From Vibrio zhanjiangensis (GTDB lineage Bacteria > Pseudomonadota > Gammaproteobacteria > Enterobacterales > Vibrionaceae), in assembly GCF_030161235.1 (NCBI RefSeq), contig NZ_BSPW01000012.1:31222-95221 (forward strand): a stretch of DNA of 64,000 bases, given 5' to 3'. Below the pieces are notes generated by a model that saw only the letters and a list, made by a program, of their open reading frames with translations, had not been told where the DNA came from and did not search any database. Shown here in pieces: positions 17,914 through 25,554 of this stretch; positions within the stretch are counted from its first letter, which is position 1, and each line of letters opens with the position of its first letter. Made by a program: the position numbers and the translations under genes.

Positions 17914-18345
17914 TCAGAAGAGCGTTTGTTGACGCTTTTCAGGGACAACCTGAACTTCACCATAATCACGAAGCTTGTCCATTTTCTTGATATCAAGGCG
18001 TAACTCCGTAACATAACTGTCACCGACTTTATAACTGCGTACAACCTCAGCACCACGAATAACACCGTCAACAGCGCCAGATGTCAGTTCAGTCCCTAGA
18101 CGTTGATCCTTTAAATCTGCTCTACCACTGACCCGCATACCATAGACTTGCTCAGCTAACTCTCGATATGCATCTATCTTAGAAGCGCGCATCGCCCTCA
18201 CTTGACGCTCTTCATCGGTACGGCCTTTTTGTTCACTGATATTGGCATAGCCAACAGCAGTAAGCCAGTCATCAGCTCGCATATTTTGTAGAGGCTGGCA
18301 ACCGACCATCAATAGTATTGCCGCCAGAAAAAATATCTTACTCAT
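17914..18345 (-). CDS. flgP: Outer-membrane flagellar lipoprotein FlgP
   Basis: Lipoprotein of 143 residues. The signal ends in lipobox MVGC (cysteine at residue 16), followed by the LPP20-like region with TAVGYANISEQKGRTDEERQ and ASKIDAYRELAEQVYGMRVS. In Vibrio, FlgP is needed for motility and for outer rings around the basal body. It follows flgO by 9 bases. The flgOP pair runs opposite to flgN and flgT. Confidence 0.92.
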   Translation of the reverse strand: MSKIFFLAAILLMVGCQPLQNMRADDWLTAVGYANISEQKGRTDEERQVRAMRASKIDAYRELAEQVYGMRVSGRADLKDQRLGTELTSGAVDGVIRGAEVVRSYKVGDSYVTELRLDIKKMDKLRDYGEVQVVPEKRQQTLF

Positions 18346-18354
18346 GACTACTCC

Positions 18355-18990
18355 CTATGGACGAAGAATAACGGTATATGGCTGCCTTATTGTAGGGTCA
18401 GAACGAATCAAAACACCATCTTCATCTCGGATACTGTTAAGTGTGTCTAAATCTCGGCCGATTCGATCTGCTGGCAAAAAGCCCTGTGCCGTCGCTACAA
18501 CAATTCGAGACTGCATTCCCACCACTCGCGCATTAACTAAAACCCCACCTTCCTGGCGAAGCATAGTCCCCGTCAAGACGTATTGAATATCCTGCTCCTG
18601 AGCGAGATCTTTCCAGTCTCGACTGAAAGCAAAATCCCCTTGATTGGTCACTTGAATAGAGCCGGTAGTTTTATAGTCAACCACCTTAAACCCTCGGCGT
18701 TGAAATTGATGAATAAACCCTTCAGACACTGAGTTGCCCAGCCAGTTAGTGGCATCCATATTTTGCAAATCAACAAAGGATGTCACAGCAATTGGTGTCC
18801 TAGCGGATACACTCGTATTGGAAATCATCAAATCCTCAGTCATGCTCTCAACAAAAAAGTCAAGAGTATGACGCGGGCTTTCCATTAACATAAACTGAGA
18901 ACCAGGGTAAGGCTCTTTACCATTATAAACTGGTGCATAGGCACAAGCGGTAAGAAATACCGCGGGCACAAGCGTTAGCCACTTTTTCAT
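18355..18990 (-). CDS. flgO: Outer-membrane flagellar protein FlgO
   Basis: Lipoprotein of 211 residues with lipobox LTAC (cysteine at residue 16). The FlgO domain covers most of the protein (TPIAVTSFVDLQNMDATNWL, GNSVSEGFIHQFQRRGFKVV, YVLTGTMLRQEGGVLVNARV). With FlgP and FlgT it supports the extra outer rings of the sheathed polar flagellum in Vibrio. It is first in flgOP, divergent from flgT. I found no convincing sigma-54 element in its direction in the shared 165-base gap. Confidence 0.93.
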   Translation of the reverse strand: MKKWLTLVPAVFLTACAYAPVYNGKEPYPGSQFMLMESPRHTLDFFVESMTEDLMISNTSVSARTPIAVTSFVDLQNMDATNWLGNSVSEGFIHQFQRRGFKVVDYKTTGSIQVTNQGDFAFSRDWKDLAQEQDIQYVLTGTMLRQEGGVLVNARVVGMQSRIVVATAQGFLPADRIGRDLDTLNSIRDEDGVLIRSDPTIRQPYTVILRP

Positions 18991-19051
18991 ATTATAATCT
19001 CCGATACATTTTAGGCCCTAATCTGCACCACCCTATGTCTTGGATACCAAA

Positions 19052-19067
19052 GTGGAACATTCTTTGC
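19052..19067 (+). promoter_or_regulatory. Sigma-54 promoter of flgT
   Basis: GTGGAACATTCTTTGC followed by TT has GG and GC correctly spaced and one change in the -24 box (GGAAC for GGCAC). It lies 88 bases before the chosen flgT ATG. Confidence 0.62.
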
Positions 19068-19155
19068 TTTTCTATATCTGTTACAACTTAGAGCGGCAAT
19101 GCCTAAATCAGCTAATCAAACAAATGCAAAAAATGAACCAGTTTGGAATATAAAG

Positions 19156-20289
19156 ATGAAAAAGTCGTTTTTTAGAATAATTTCAGCTCTTTACCTAACA
19201 ATCTATCCAGCCCTTGCTTGGAGTAGCTGGTATGAGGTGACAGGCACAGCAACGATAGTGGCATCTGAGGAAGTCGCGCGTATCCATGCCCTCGAAGACG
19301 CCATCTTTAAAGCGGTTAGCTTCTCTGGCGCTGACATAGGAAGTATTGCAAACCTAAGACCATTACTAGAAAGTGAACGCAAAGAATATCAATTAAGTAA
19401 CACTGAAATACGTTATATTTTGGTTGATGAGCAAAAAGTTCGTAAAGGCGTGATGTTTGTTAAAGCACGCATCGACATTTACCCATCGGCAACAGCTTGC
19501 CATCTTAGTCAGTATAAGAAAACCTTCCTAGTCGGCAATATCGATCTGGCTTCTCCTAAACAAGCTGTTATGGGGCAAATCTATGATGTTGGTGATGATT
19601 TTGCGACAGTCATCAATAGGCAATTGAGTCAAGAGTCGAGCAATTTTGTCTCTGTGGGTACGACCGACTATGAAATTAGTAGACGTAACCCTGAACGACT
19701 AAAAATGATAGCCCAAGATACGGGAGCCCAATATATCATCGGCGGCGTCATTACCGATTTAACGGCAACGATAGAGCAGAAGTTACTAAAAGATGACATT
19801 ATTAACCGTCAATTTGCACTAGAGATGACGGTATTCGACGGAAAAACGGGCAATAAAGTATACAACAAAAACTATCGCGAAGTCGCTCTATGGCCCTTTC
19901 CCAAAACAAGCCAAGTCGATACTAAAAGTGCACGATTTTGGGCATCAACCTATGGTGATATGATGCTAAGAGTGAGTCAGAATATTATGCTAGATCTCGA
20001 ATCAGAGGTGTCATGCAAAATTACTCTGCCAGAAATTATCGCTAAATGGGATAATATGCTGACCATGGATCTTGGCCGAATACATGGTGTAAACCAAGGT
20101 GATAAACTGAAACTTTGGCATACAAGTTCATTTATCGATCAAAATGGGCTACCTCGTAATAAAGTGACCGAATCCAATATTACCCTAACAGTATCACGCG
20201 TATACGAGAATGAGGCAGAACTCACCGTTGATCAGCCAGAACTTGCCGGAAGTATCCAAATTGGTGACGTTATGCACAAGCTACTTTAA
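19156..20289 (+). CDS. flgT: H-ring protein FlgT
   Basis: Subunit of the H ring surrounding the LP ring of the Vibrio polar basal body; it helps recruit the T ring (MotX/MotY). I chose the ATG at 19156 because it gives a signal peptide (MKKSFFRIISALYLTIYPAL ending near AWS) and 377 residues, the length I recall for V. alginolyticus FlgT. The frame is open 19 codons further upstream without signal character. Visible features are SSWYEVTGTATIVASEEVAR near the mature N terminus, AQYIIGGVITDLTATIE in the middle, and a C-terminal domain ending IQIGDVMHKLL. Confidence 0.93.
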   Translation: MKKSFFRIISALYLTIYPALAWSSWYEVTGTATIVASEEVARIHALEDAIFKAVSFSGADIGSIANLRPLLESERKEYQLSNTEIRYILVDEQKVRKGVMFVKARIDIYPSATACHLSQYKKTFLVGNIDLASPKQAVMGQIYDVGDDFATVINRQLSQESSNFVSVGTTDYEISRRNPERLKMIAQDTGAQYIIGGVITDLTATIEQKLLKDDIINRQFALEMTVFDGKTGNKVYNKNYREVALWPFPKTSQVDTKSARFWASTYGDMMLRVSQNIMLDLESEVSCKITLPEIIAKWDNMLTMDLGRIHGVNQGDKLKLWHTSSFIDQNGLPRNKVTESNITLTVSRVYENEAELTVDQPELAGSIQIGDVMHKLL

Positions 20290-20341
20290 ATCAGTCAGTT
20301 AAAACTTAACATTCTAAAAGAATGTAGTATGATGGCCCAAG

Positions 20342-20418
20342 GCTCCCGTGGCACAGCTGGATAGCGCGATCCCCTCCTAAGGGATAGGTCACAGGTTCGA
20401 ATCCTGTCGGGAGCGCCA
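20342..20418 (+). tRNA. tRNA-Arg (anticodon CCT)
   Basis: A 77-base cloverleaf. Acceptor GCTCCCG pairs with CGGGAGC. The anticodon arm is ATCCC-CTCCTAA-GGGAT (anticodon CCT, codon AGG), the T arm contains GGTTCGAATCC, and CCA is encoded. It reads the rare arginine codon AGG. It lies 52 bases after flgT at the edge of an accessory block. Confidence 0.96.
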
Positions 20419-20489
20419 TATTTAAACCAAAATGTTACGTCTAACTACACTTCTGGTATCTCCTTCATATTCTGTCAAAAAATATGCCG

Positions 20490-20527
20490 TCGATAAAAAC
20501 AAACCCCTCACCATGCAGGAAAGGGGT
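20490..20527 (-). terminator. Orphan minus-strand terminator-like hairpin
   Basis: ACCCCT (20503) and AGGGGT (20522) form the stem. Read on the minus strand, the stem is followed by a TTTGTTTTTAT tract, the signature of intrinsic termination. There is no minus-strand gene just upstream of it, so it may end an unannotated small RNA from 20530-20800 or only stop antisense transcription. Confidence 0.5.
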
Positions 20528-20806
20528 ATCAACAAAGTATGCGTCGGAATAAGGATAATTAACTTTAGCTCTATACCAAACAATTAGGTGTGGAGACTAA
20601 CCACTGTCGCTTAGATAGAACATAGTAAGTTCGAACTCTCATTCAGGAGCATGCTGCCACAGAATAAAAAACTAGTATTGGCAAGCCTAAACAGTGTCCT
20701 ACAAGATTGACTCACTAACTCTTGAGCCTCTTGATAAAAAAAATATTATTACAAACCATCACTTGTTGTCAAATGTGAAACTTTTTGAAACAAAAACAAG
20801 TCAGGC

Positions 20807-20828
20807 ATGGTACAATTTAAGATACCAT
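20807..20828. promoter_or_regulatory. Promoter and likely operator of the XRE regulator
   Basis: The inverted repeat ATGGTA-N10-TACCAT overlaps an extended -10 element (TGGTACAAT, 20808-20816) about 33 bases before the regulator's start. A dyad over the -10 is the usual place for autorepression by a phage-type repressor. The role is inferred. Confidence 0.5.
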
Positions 20829-20848
20829 AAGCATTCAGGAGATAAGTA

Positions 20849-21400
20849 TTGAAAGATGTCACTACCATTGGAGGAAGACTTAAAGAGATATTGTTTGTCA
20901 AGGGCGTATCTGCTGCCGAGCTCTCTCGTAGAGTGGGTGTTGAGAGGGGTTATATAAGCAAGTTAATCAATAATAAAATAAAAACGCCACATAAGAATAT
21001 GCTACTCATTGCCGACAACTTAGATATTTCATACGAATGGTTAATGACGGGTATAGAAAAAACTGGACTCTATGAACGAGATTATGGTGTAGAAGGCATT
21101 GTAGAGGATAAGTTAGTAAATATTGGATTCTTTGAAACCAATATGCCAATAGCCAAGTCGGATAAACTTGTATACCATGATGAATCTATTAATATAGTCA
21201 GCATGAAAAAACTTGGGACAGGCAATTATTTGTTTCATTCAGGAAGCGATATTTTCGAACTCTACAGAGTTGATAACTTTATAAATCTAACTTGGCACCC
21301 CCATGAGCCTAAAAAAAGTTATATCCCTATTGGAAAAGTAATAACCAAGATAAACAAGGAACACATTAATGACAAGAAGCTTAAACTTGTTAAAAATTGA
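20849..21400 (+). CDS. XRE-family transcriptional regulator, phage-repressor-like
   Basis: DNA-binding regulator of 183 residues. An HTH_3/XRE domain fills residues 5-68 (LKEILFVKGVSAAELSRRVG, VERGYISKLINNKI, ISYEWLMTG), matching the CI-like layout. The C-terminal half (about 90-175) ends with SYIPIGKVITKI, reminiscent of S24/LexA-type domains, but I see no clear catalytic Ser-Lys pair, so autocleavage is doubtful. It begins with TTG at 20849 behind AGGAG. The next gene overlaps its last 32 bases, so the two are an operon, and the target may be that transporter and itself. Confidence 0.8.
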   Translation: MKDVTTIGGRLKEILFVKGVSAAELSRRVGVERGYISKLINNKIKTPHKNMLLIADNLDISYEWLMTGIEKTGLYERDYGVEGIVEDKLVNIGFFETNMPIAKSDKLVYHDESINIVSMKKLGTGNYLFHSGSDIFELYRVDNFINLTWHPHEPKKSYIPIGKVITKINKEHINDKKLKLVKN

Positions 21401-22169
21401 AAACAATTTGATTTACTATACCAATGAAGATAATGATTATGTTTTAAGCTCTTCCGCAAGAGTATTGATAAATAAAGGGATTGTAACTTTTTTCAAAAAA
21501 GAGCATCGTGACCTTATTCATGCATTAGATCCCATTACTAAGTTTGATATAAAATGGTATGGTTTCCTCACAGCCCTATACCTTACGTCCTTATTAGTTG
21601 CTATACCTATGTCACCTCATAGTGTTCAAATCTTTGGCACATGGCAACCTGCAGGTATTCTAATTTTTCCTCTAACCTTCCTAGTTCTCGATACTATCAA
21701 TGCAACATTAAGATATGAATACGCAAAAACAACCACCTATTTCGGTGCAGGCATGTGCGCCCTTGCATCTGGTTTAATCGCGGCTACATTTTCTATCTTT
21801 GAAATCACGTCACCATATAAAGAAGTATTCGAACCACTTATTCATTTATATTTAATTAATAGCCTATGTATATTACTGGCTGACCAAGCAAACAACTTCA
21901 CCTTTAAAAAATTGAGTATGCTTTTATATAAAGCACCTATATGGATTCGTTCTATTTTATCGAGCACTATAGGCCAAGCAATATATACTTTTGTCTGGAT
22001 AGGATTATTTTTTAATTCTTCAACCTCAGTTACCCTCTTACAAAAAATTGCGGACAACTATATATTCAAAATCGGCTATGCATTTGCAGTTCTTCCCGTA
22101 TTATATGGACTGGTTTTAACGTATAAGTTATTAAAATCAAAGAGCAATAACAATTTACCAGCCGAATAG
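21369..22169 (+). CDS. VUT/YhhQ-like membrane transporter with N-terminal extension
   Basis: Integral membrane protein of 266 residues. Residues 1-58 are hydrophilic (IENNLIYYTNEDNDYVLSSS) and unknown to me. About six hydrophobic segments follow. FPLTFLVLDTINATLRYEYA and SSTIGQAIYTFVWIGLFF match the VUT (YhhQ) pattern, including the conserved D-x-x-N; family members import queuosine precursors (preQ0/preQ1). Compared with YhhQ, the sequence after D-x-x-N diverges, so the substrate is uncertain. It starts behind AAGGA and overlaps the XRE regulator by 32 bases. The gene is AT-rich relative to neighbours, which suggests acquisition. Confidence 0.65.
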   Translation: MTRSLNLLKIENNLIYYTNEDNDYVLSSSARVLINKGIVTFFKKEHRDLIHALDPITKFDIKWYGFLTALYLTSLLVAIPMSPHSVQIFGTWQPAGILIFPLTFLVLDTINATLRYEYAKTTTYFGAGMCALASGLIAATFSIFEITSPYKEVFEPLIHLYLINSLCILLADQANNFTFKKLSMLLYKAPIWIRSILSSTIGQAIYTFVWIGLFFNSSTSVTLLQKIADNYIFKIGYAFAVLPVLYGLVLTYKLLKSKSNNNLPAE

Positions 22170-22212
22170 GAAGATAAAGCCGAGTTGTAAAACTTCGACG
22201 ATTGTTATTATT

Positions 22213-22989
22213 CTATTCAATGGGTTTGAAGCTTGCCATGACTCTTGAAATGCAAACTTCAAACTCTTTATTACCCCGTGTCTTTACATTAACAAAGTGC
22301 TCTAAATCTTCAGCAAACCGATTAGGCATAGCAACAGAGTAACTTTTTGCGAGGGTGTAAACTTTGTAAGCTCCTGACATGAAAAATTTTCTAAAGTCAT
22401 CCCCCGAAAATCGATATTCAAAGTGTCGGGTCTTTAGTGAAACAGTAGTAAAGTTTTTTGATTCAAATAAATCAACATATTGTTCGGGGTAGTCAAAGTG
22501 CATGCAAGGTAGCTTGAAGTTCTGGCCAAGATCTGGGTAGTGATGAGTGAAAAACTGATGCATCAATACGGATACTTGTGGGCACCAGTCCTGTTTATAG
22601 GGCGTTTGTAAGACAAATACACCACTAGATCTCAGTGAATTTTTGATCGTATTGATGGAAGCGTCATAGTCTTGATACCACTGAAATGATGAATTTGCCG
22701 TAATGAGCTCAAAGGCTCTATCTGGTACAAATTGCTCTATGCTTTGATGAGAAAAGAGCAGTTTACTATCTGGGTATAAGAGCCTAGCTTGATTAATCAT
22801 CTCTTCAGAGCTGTCGATAGCGAGCATAAATTTAGGTAATACATGCTCGTAAATAAGATGAGATACTTTTCCTGAGCCACAACCAATATCCAGCACCGAA
22901 TCGGCCTGCTTGGGCATTAGTTGCATTAGCTCTTTGGCAGCATCAAACTGAACAATGCCGTTTGTATAGTATTCTAGATTGTAGTTCAT
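22213..22989 (-). CDS. Class I SAM-dependent methyltransferase
   Basis: A 258-residue methyltransferase of the Methyltransf_11/25 type. The SAM-binding motif I, SVLDIGCGSGKVSHLIYEHV, is at about residues 31-50, motif II acidic loop at LAIDSSEEMINQARLLYP, and ITANSSFQWYQDYD follows. The overall layout resembles trans-aconitate 2-methyltransferase and BioC, but bioC would lie in a biotin operon and this gene stands alone, so the substrate is unknown. I chose the ATG at 22989, preceded by GAGA, over another four codons upstream with no ribosome site. It is convergent with the transporter gene. Confidence 0.78.
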   Translation of the reverse strand: MNYNLEYYTNGIVQFDAAKELMQLMPKQADSVLDIGCGSGKVSHLIYEHVLPKFMLAIDSSEEMINQARLLYPDSKLLFSHQSIEQFVPDRAFELITANSSFQWYQDYDASINTIKNSLRSSGVFVLQTPYKQDWCPQVSVLMHQFFTHHYPDLGQNFKLPCMHFDYPEQYVDLFESKNFTTVSLKTRHFEYRFSGDDFRKFFMSGAYKVYTLAKSYSVAMPNRFAEDLEHFVNVKTRGNKEFEVCISRVMASFKPIE

Positions 22990-23284
22990 CTTGAATCTCA
23001 TTAAAAAATAATAAGTATCAGTTACTTAAATTCTTTCCGTCTATTTCTCTCAAATAATCATAAGCTTAGATGGTATCGGTAAGGCAAACTTTCTCCAGTT
23101 AAAAATAGAGCGAATGTTCAACTGACGAAAGATAAAAAACATTTTATTCCAATATGTTACCAATATCTTTCAAAAAAAAAGGGCTAATTTCACATTTTTG
23201 CGGTAAGGAAAGGTCAATCAGAGCTTCAACTATCAGAGACATTCAACTAAAATATTTATTAATAAAATTATCCATAGATGTTGA

Positions 23285-23791
23285 ATGAAGAAAAGTAACC
23301 TGACCACAAATACTGGTCACCGTTTTATTTCCAAAGCTAAAACTGCATATAAGATCCACATCCACACACCGGACGATACGGTGTTGCATCGATCTGTGGG
23401 TTACGTAAAAATTGGCGAGAAAAAAGGTCTTAAAAAAGCTATCAAGCTAAGAAATGAGTTAGGTAGCGCCATGTGGGGCAAGTTTTGGCGGAAATTGCTC
23501 AAAGATCCTTATTTAATGACAAGGTTACCTCATTCTGTTGAGCCCAAAATTATTTACAAACCTAGGCCAACCAAAACGAACCCAGATGCGAAAGATGAGT
23601 GCTACATTGCCGCTTGGCGTAATTACGATCAAAATGGCCAATTAATCTACCGAAGTATTGTCTGTTCGATTAAAAAGCATGGCCGCCTTGCCGCCTATAC
23701 AAAAACCAAAAAAGCACTTCTAGAAGCGAACAAAGATAATTTGGAAATATTGGAATTTATGGGCCGCTTGACGAGCATCGATCTCAAATAG
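23285..23791 (+). CDS. Uncharacterised basic protein with two AP2-like repeats
   Basis: A 168-residue, strongly basic protein (many Lys and Arg). Two internal repeats can be seen: residues about 20-68 (YKIHIHTPDD, then HRSVGYVKIGEKKGLKKAIK) and about 105-150 (CYIAAWRNYDQNGQLIYRSI, then CSIKKHGRLAAYTKTKK). Each has a beta-hairpin-like stretch, R-S-[VI], a basic G, then an Ala/Lys helix, reminiscent of AP2-type DNA-binding domains. No signal peptide or membrane segment. No good ribosome site precedes the ATG. I do not recognise a specific family member; a DNA-binding role is inference. Confidence 0.6.
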   Translation: MKKSNLTTNTGHRFISKAKTAYKIHIHTPDDTVLHRSVGYVKIGEKKGLKKAIKLRNELGSAMWGKFWRKLLKDPYLMTRLPHSVEPKIIYKPRPTKTNPDAKDECYIAAWRNYDQNGQLIYRSIVCSIKKHGRLAAYTKTKKALLEANKDNLEILEFMGRLTSIDLK

Positions 23792-23849
23792 TTCTCCCCT
23801 ATTTCAAATCGGATAGCTCCACCACACTTCACTCACAATATCTTGTTAT

Positions 23850-23877
23850 AAAAAAACCGCAACATATGCTGCGGTTA
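23850..23877 (-). terminator. Rho-independent terminator of gltX
   Basis: AACCGCA and TGCGGTT pair around an 8-base loop. On the minus strand this is followed by seven T. It lies 28 bases after the gltX stop and could also act on the convergent gene ending at 23791. Confidence 0.85.
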
Positions 23878-23905
23878 TGGGTCGCCATGTTACTTACCTA
23901 AGAAT

Positions 23906-25333
23906 CTATACGCTAGCTTCTCGCTGTGAAATAAAGGCCAAGGCCATCTTGATTCGAGCAACGACTCGCTCCTTTCCTACTAAATCCATAACAGCATCAA
24001 CAGATGGTGATTGACCACCTCCAGTGACTGCAACGCGTAGAGGCATACCAATTTTGCCCATACCGATATCCAGTTCTTCACACACTGCAGCAATAACGTT
24101 TTCTTTGATACTGTCCGTCTCCCAGTGTTCTAAATTTTCGGCTTTGGCCAATGCCAGTTCAAGAGGCTCTTTTGCCACACCACGTAAATGTTTTTTTGCA
24201 GCACCCGCTTCGAAGTCAGAGAAATCTTCATAGAAGTAGCGAATTTGCTCAACAAGTTCAACTAGAGTGTTGCAGCGCTCACCTACTAACTTAATGACTT
24301 CAGTTAGTGCGGGCCCATTTTCTACATTGAGTTTCTGGTTATTCAAGTGCCATTGCAGATGCTCGACCACATACTCAGGATCTGAGTTTTTGATATAGTG
24401 ATTGTTTAACCAAAGTAGCTTTTCAGTATTAAATGCCGACGCAGATTTAGAAATAGCGCCAAGAGAAAATAACTCTATCATCTCTTGCTGAGAAAAGATT
24501 TCTTGATCGCCATGAGACCACCCTAAGCGCACCAAGTAGTTATTAAGCGCGTTTGGCAAATAACCTTCATCTCGATATTGCATTACCGATACCGCACCAT
24601 GTCGCTTGGACAACTTGGCACCGTCATCTCCCAATATCATTGCACAATGGGCAAACACAGGAACAGGTGCTCCTAAAGCTTCATAAATGTTAATTTGACG
24701 AGGGGTGTTATTAATATGATCTTCACCACGTACAACATGTGTGATCCCCATGTCCCAGTCATCCACAACAACCACAAAGTTGTATGTTGGAGCGCCATCC
24801 GTGCGGCGGATAATCAAGTCATCCAATTGATCGTTGCTGATTTCAATACGACCTCGGATTTGATCCTCAAAGACCACGCTGCCTTGAGTCGGATTGCGAA
24901 AACGTACGACACATGGGTCCCCCTCTTTTGCCGCCTCATTCGCTGCCACAATTTTGGGATGATTCGCATCATAGCGTGGCATTTGCTTATTTTCTTCTTG
25001 CTCAGCGCGAACTTCGTCAAGAAGCTCTTTAGATGCGTAGCATTTATAGGCTTTACCTTCAGCCAGTAACTTGTCAACCATTTCGTTATAACGGTCAAAA
25101 CGCTTAGATTGGAAATAAGGTCCTTCGTCCCATTCAAGCCCCATCCATTGCATCCCTTCAAGGATCGCATCGACAGCTTGCTGAGAGTTACGTTCTAAAT
25201 CAGTATCCTCAATACGCAACACAAACTCCCCTCCTTGGTTTTTCGCCAAAAGCCATGAGTAGAGTGCAGTGCGAGCACCGCCAACGTGAAGGTAGCCTGT
25301 TGGGCTAGGAGCAAAACGAGTTTTAACCGTCAT
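23906..25333 (-). CDS. gltX: Glutamate-tRNA ligase
   Basis: Charges tRNA-Glu with glutamate in the cytosol. The 475-residue class I synthetase has the HIGH-like motif in [20 protein letters not shown] (residues 6-25), the zinc/acceptor insertion, and the KMSKS equivalent KLSKRHG at about residue 240. The C-terminal anticodon-binding domain ends around [20 protein letters not shown]. Normal length for the bacterial enzyme; monocistronic with its own terminator. Confidence 0.97.
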   Translation of the reverse strand: MTVKTRFAPSPTGYLHVGGARTALYSWLLAKNQGGEFVLRIEDTDLERNSQQAVDAILEGMQWMGLEWDEGPYFQSKRFDRYNEMVDKLLAEGKAYKCYASKELLDEVRAEQEENKQMPRYDANHPKIVAANEAAKEGDPCVVRFRNPTQGSVVFEDQIRGRIEISNDQLDDLIIRRTDGAPTYNFVVVVDDWDMGITHVVRGEDHINNTPRQINIYEALGAPVPVFAHCAMILGDDGAKLSKRHGAVSVMQYRDEGYLPNALNNYLVRLGWSHGDQEIFSQQEMIELFSLGAISKSASAFNTEKLLWLNNHYIKNSDPEYVVEHLQWHLNNQKLNVENGPALTEVIKLVGERCNTLVELVEQIRYFYEDFSDFEAGAAKKHLRGVAKEPLELALAKAENLEHWETDSIKENVIAAVCEELDIGMGKIGMPLRVAVTGGGQSPSVDAVMDLVGKERVVARIKMALAFISQREASV

Positions 25334-25497
25334 TTAAAATACCTTGAATTAGCTGAATAACGGCACCTGAGAAGGTGCTAAAAATTGCGCGTATTTTATC
25401 ATTGATATCCAAATCTACAATCCACTAGATGTAGAATTAGCACGAACAGTCAAGTTTCATTCTTTCAAGCAGCGGATAATCACCAAATCATTAGCTC

Positions 25498-25528
25498 TTG
25501 ACCTTACCCTAAAGGTAAGGTTTATCCT
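25498..25528 (+). promoter_or_regulatory. CueR/MerR-type copper-responsive promoter of copA
   Basis: -35 TTGACC (25498) and -10 TATCCT (25523) are separated by 19 bases, the overlong spacer that MerR-family activators correct by DNA twisting. Between them lies a perfect dyad, ACCTTACC-CTAAA-GGTAAGGT (25501-25521), like known CueR operators. No cueR gene is in the window, so the regulator must be elsewhere. Confidence 0.87.
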
Positions 25529-25554
25529 TACTAATAGCTTTTATTGAGGACAAT

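Larger units (their letters stand above)
20419..20848. other. Non-coding gap between tRNA-Arg and the XRE regulator
   Basis: No convincing coding frame in 430 bases. It contains a minus-strand terminator-like hairpin at 20490-20527 and the regulator's promoter/operator near 20807-20828. The rest is AT-rich with no recognised element. No copy of the tRNA 3' end was seen further along to mark an attachment site. Confidence 0.5.

Noticed and set aside
20600..20665. tRNA-like string AGTTCGAACTCTC after the tRNA-Arg gene, as a possible pseudo-tRNA or attachment-site remnant.
   Set aside because: Only the T-loop-like GTTCGAA is present; no acceptor, D or anticodon stems can be formed around it.
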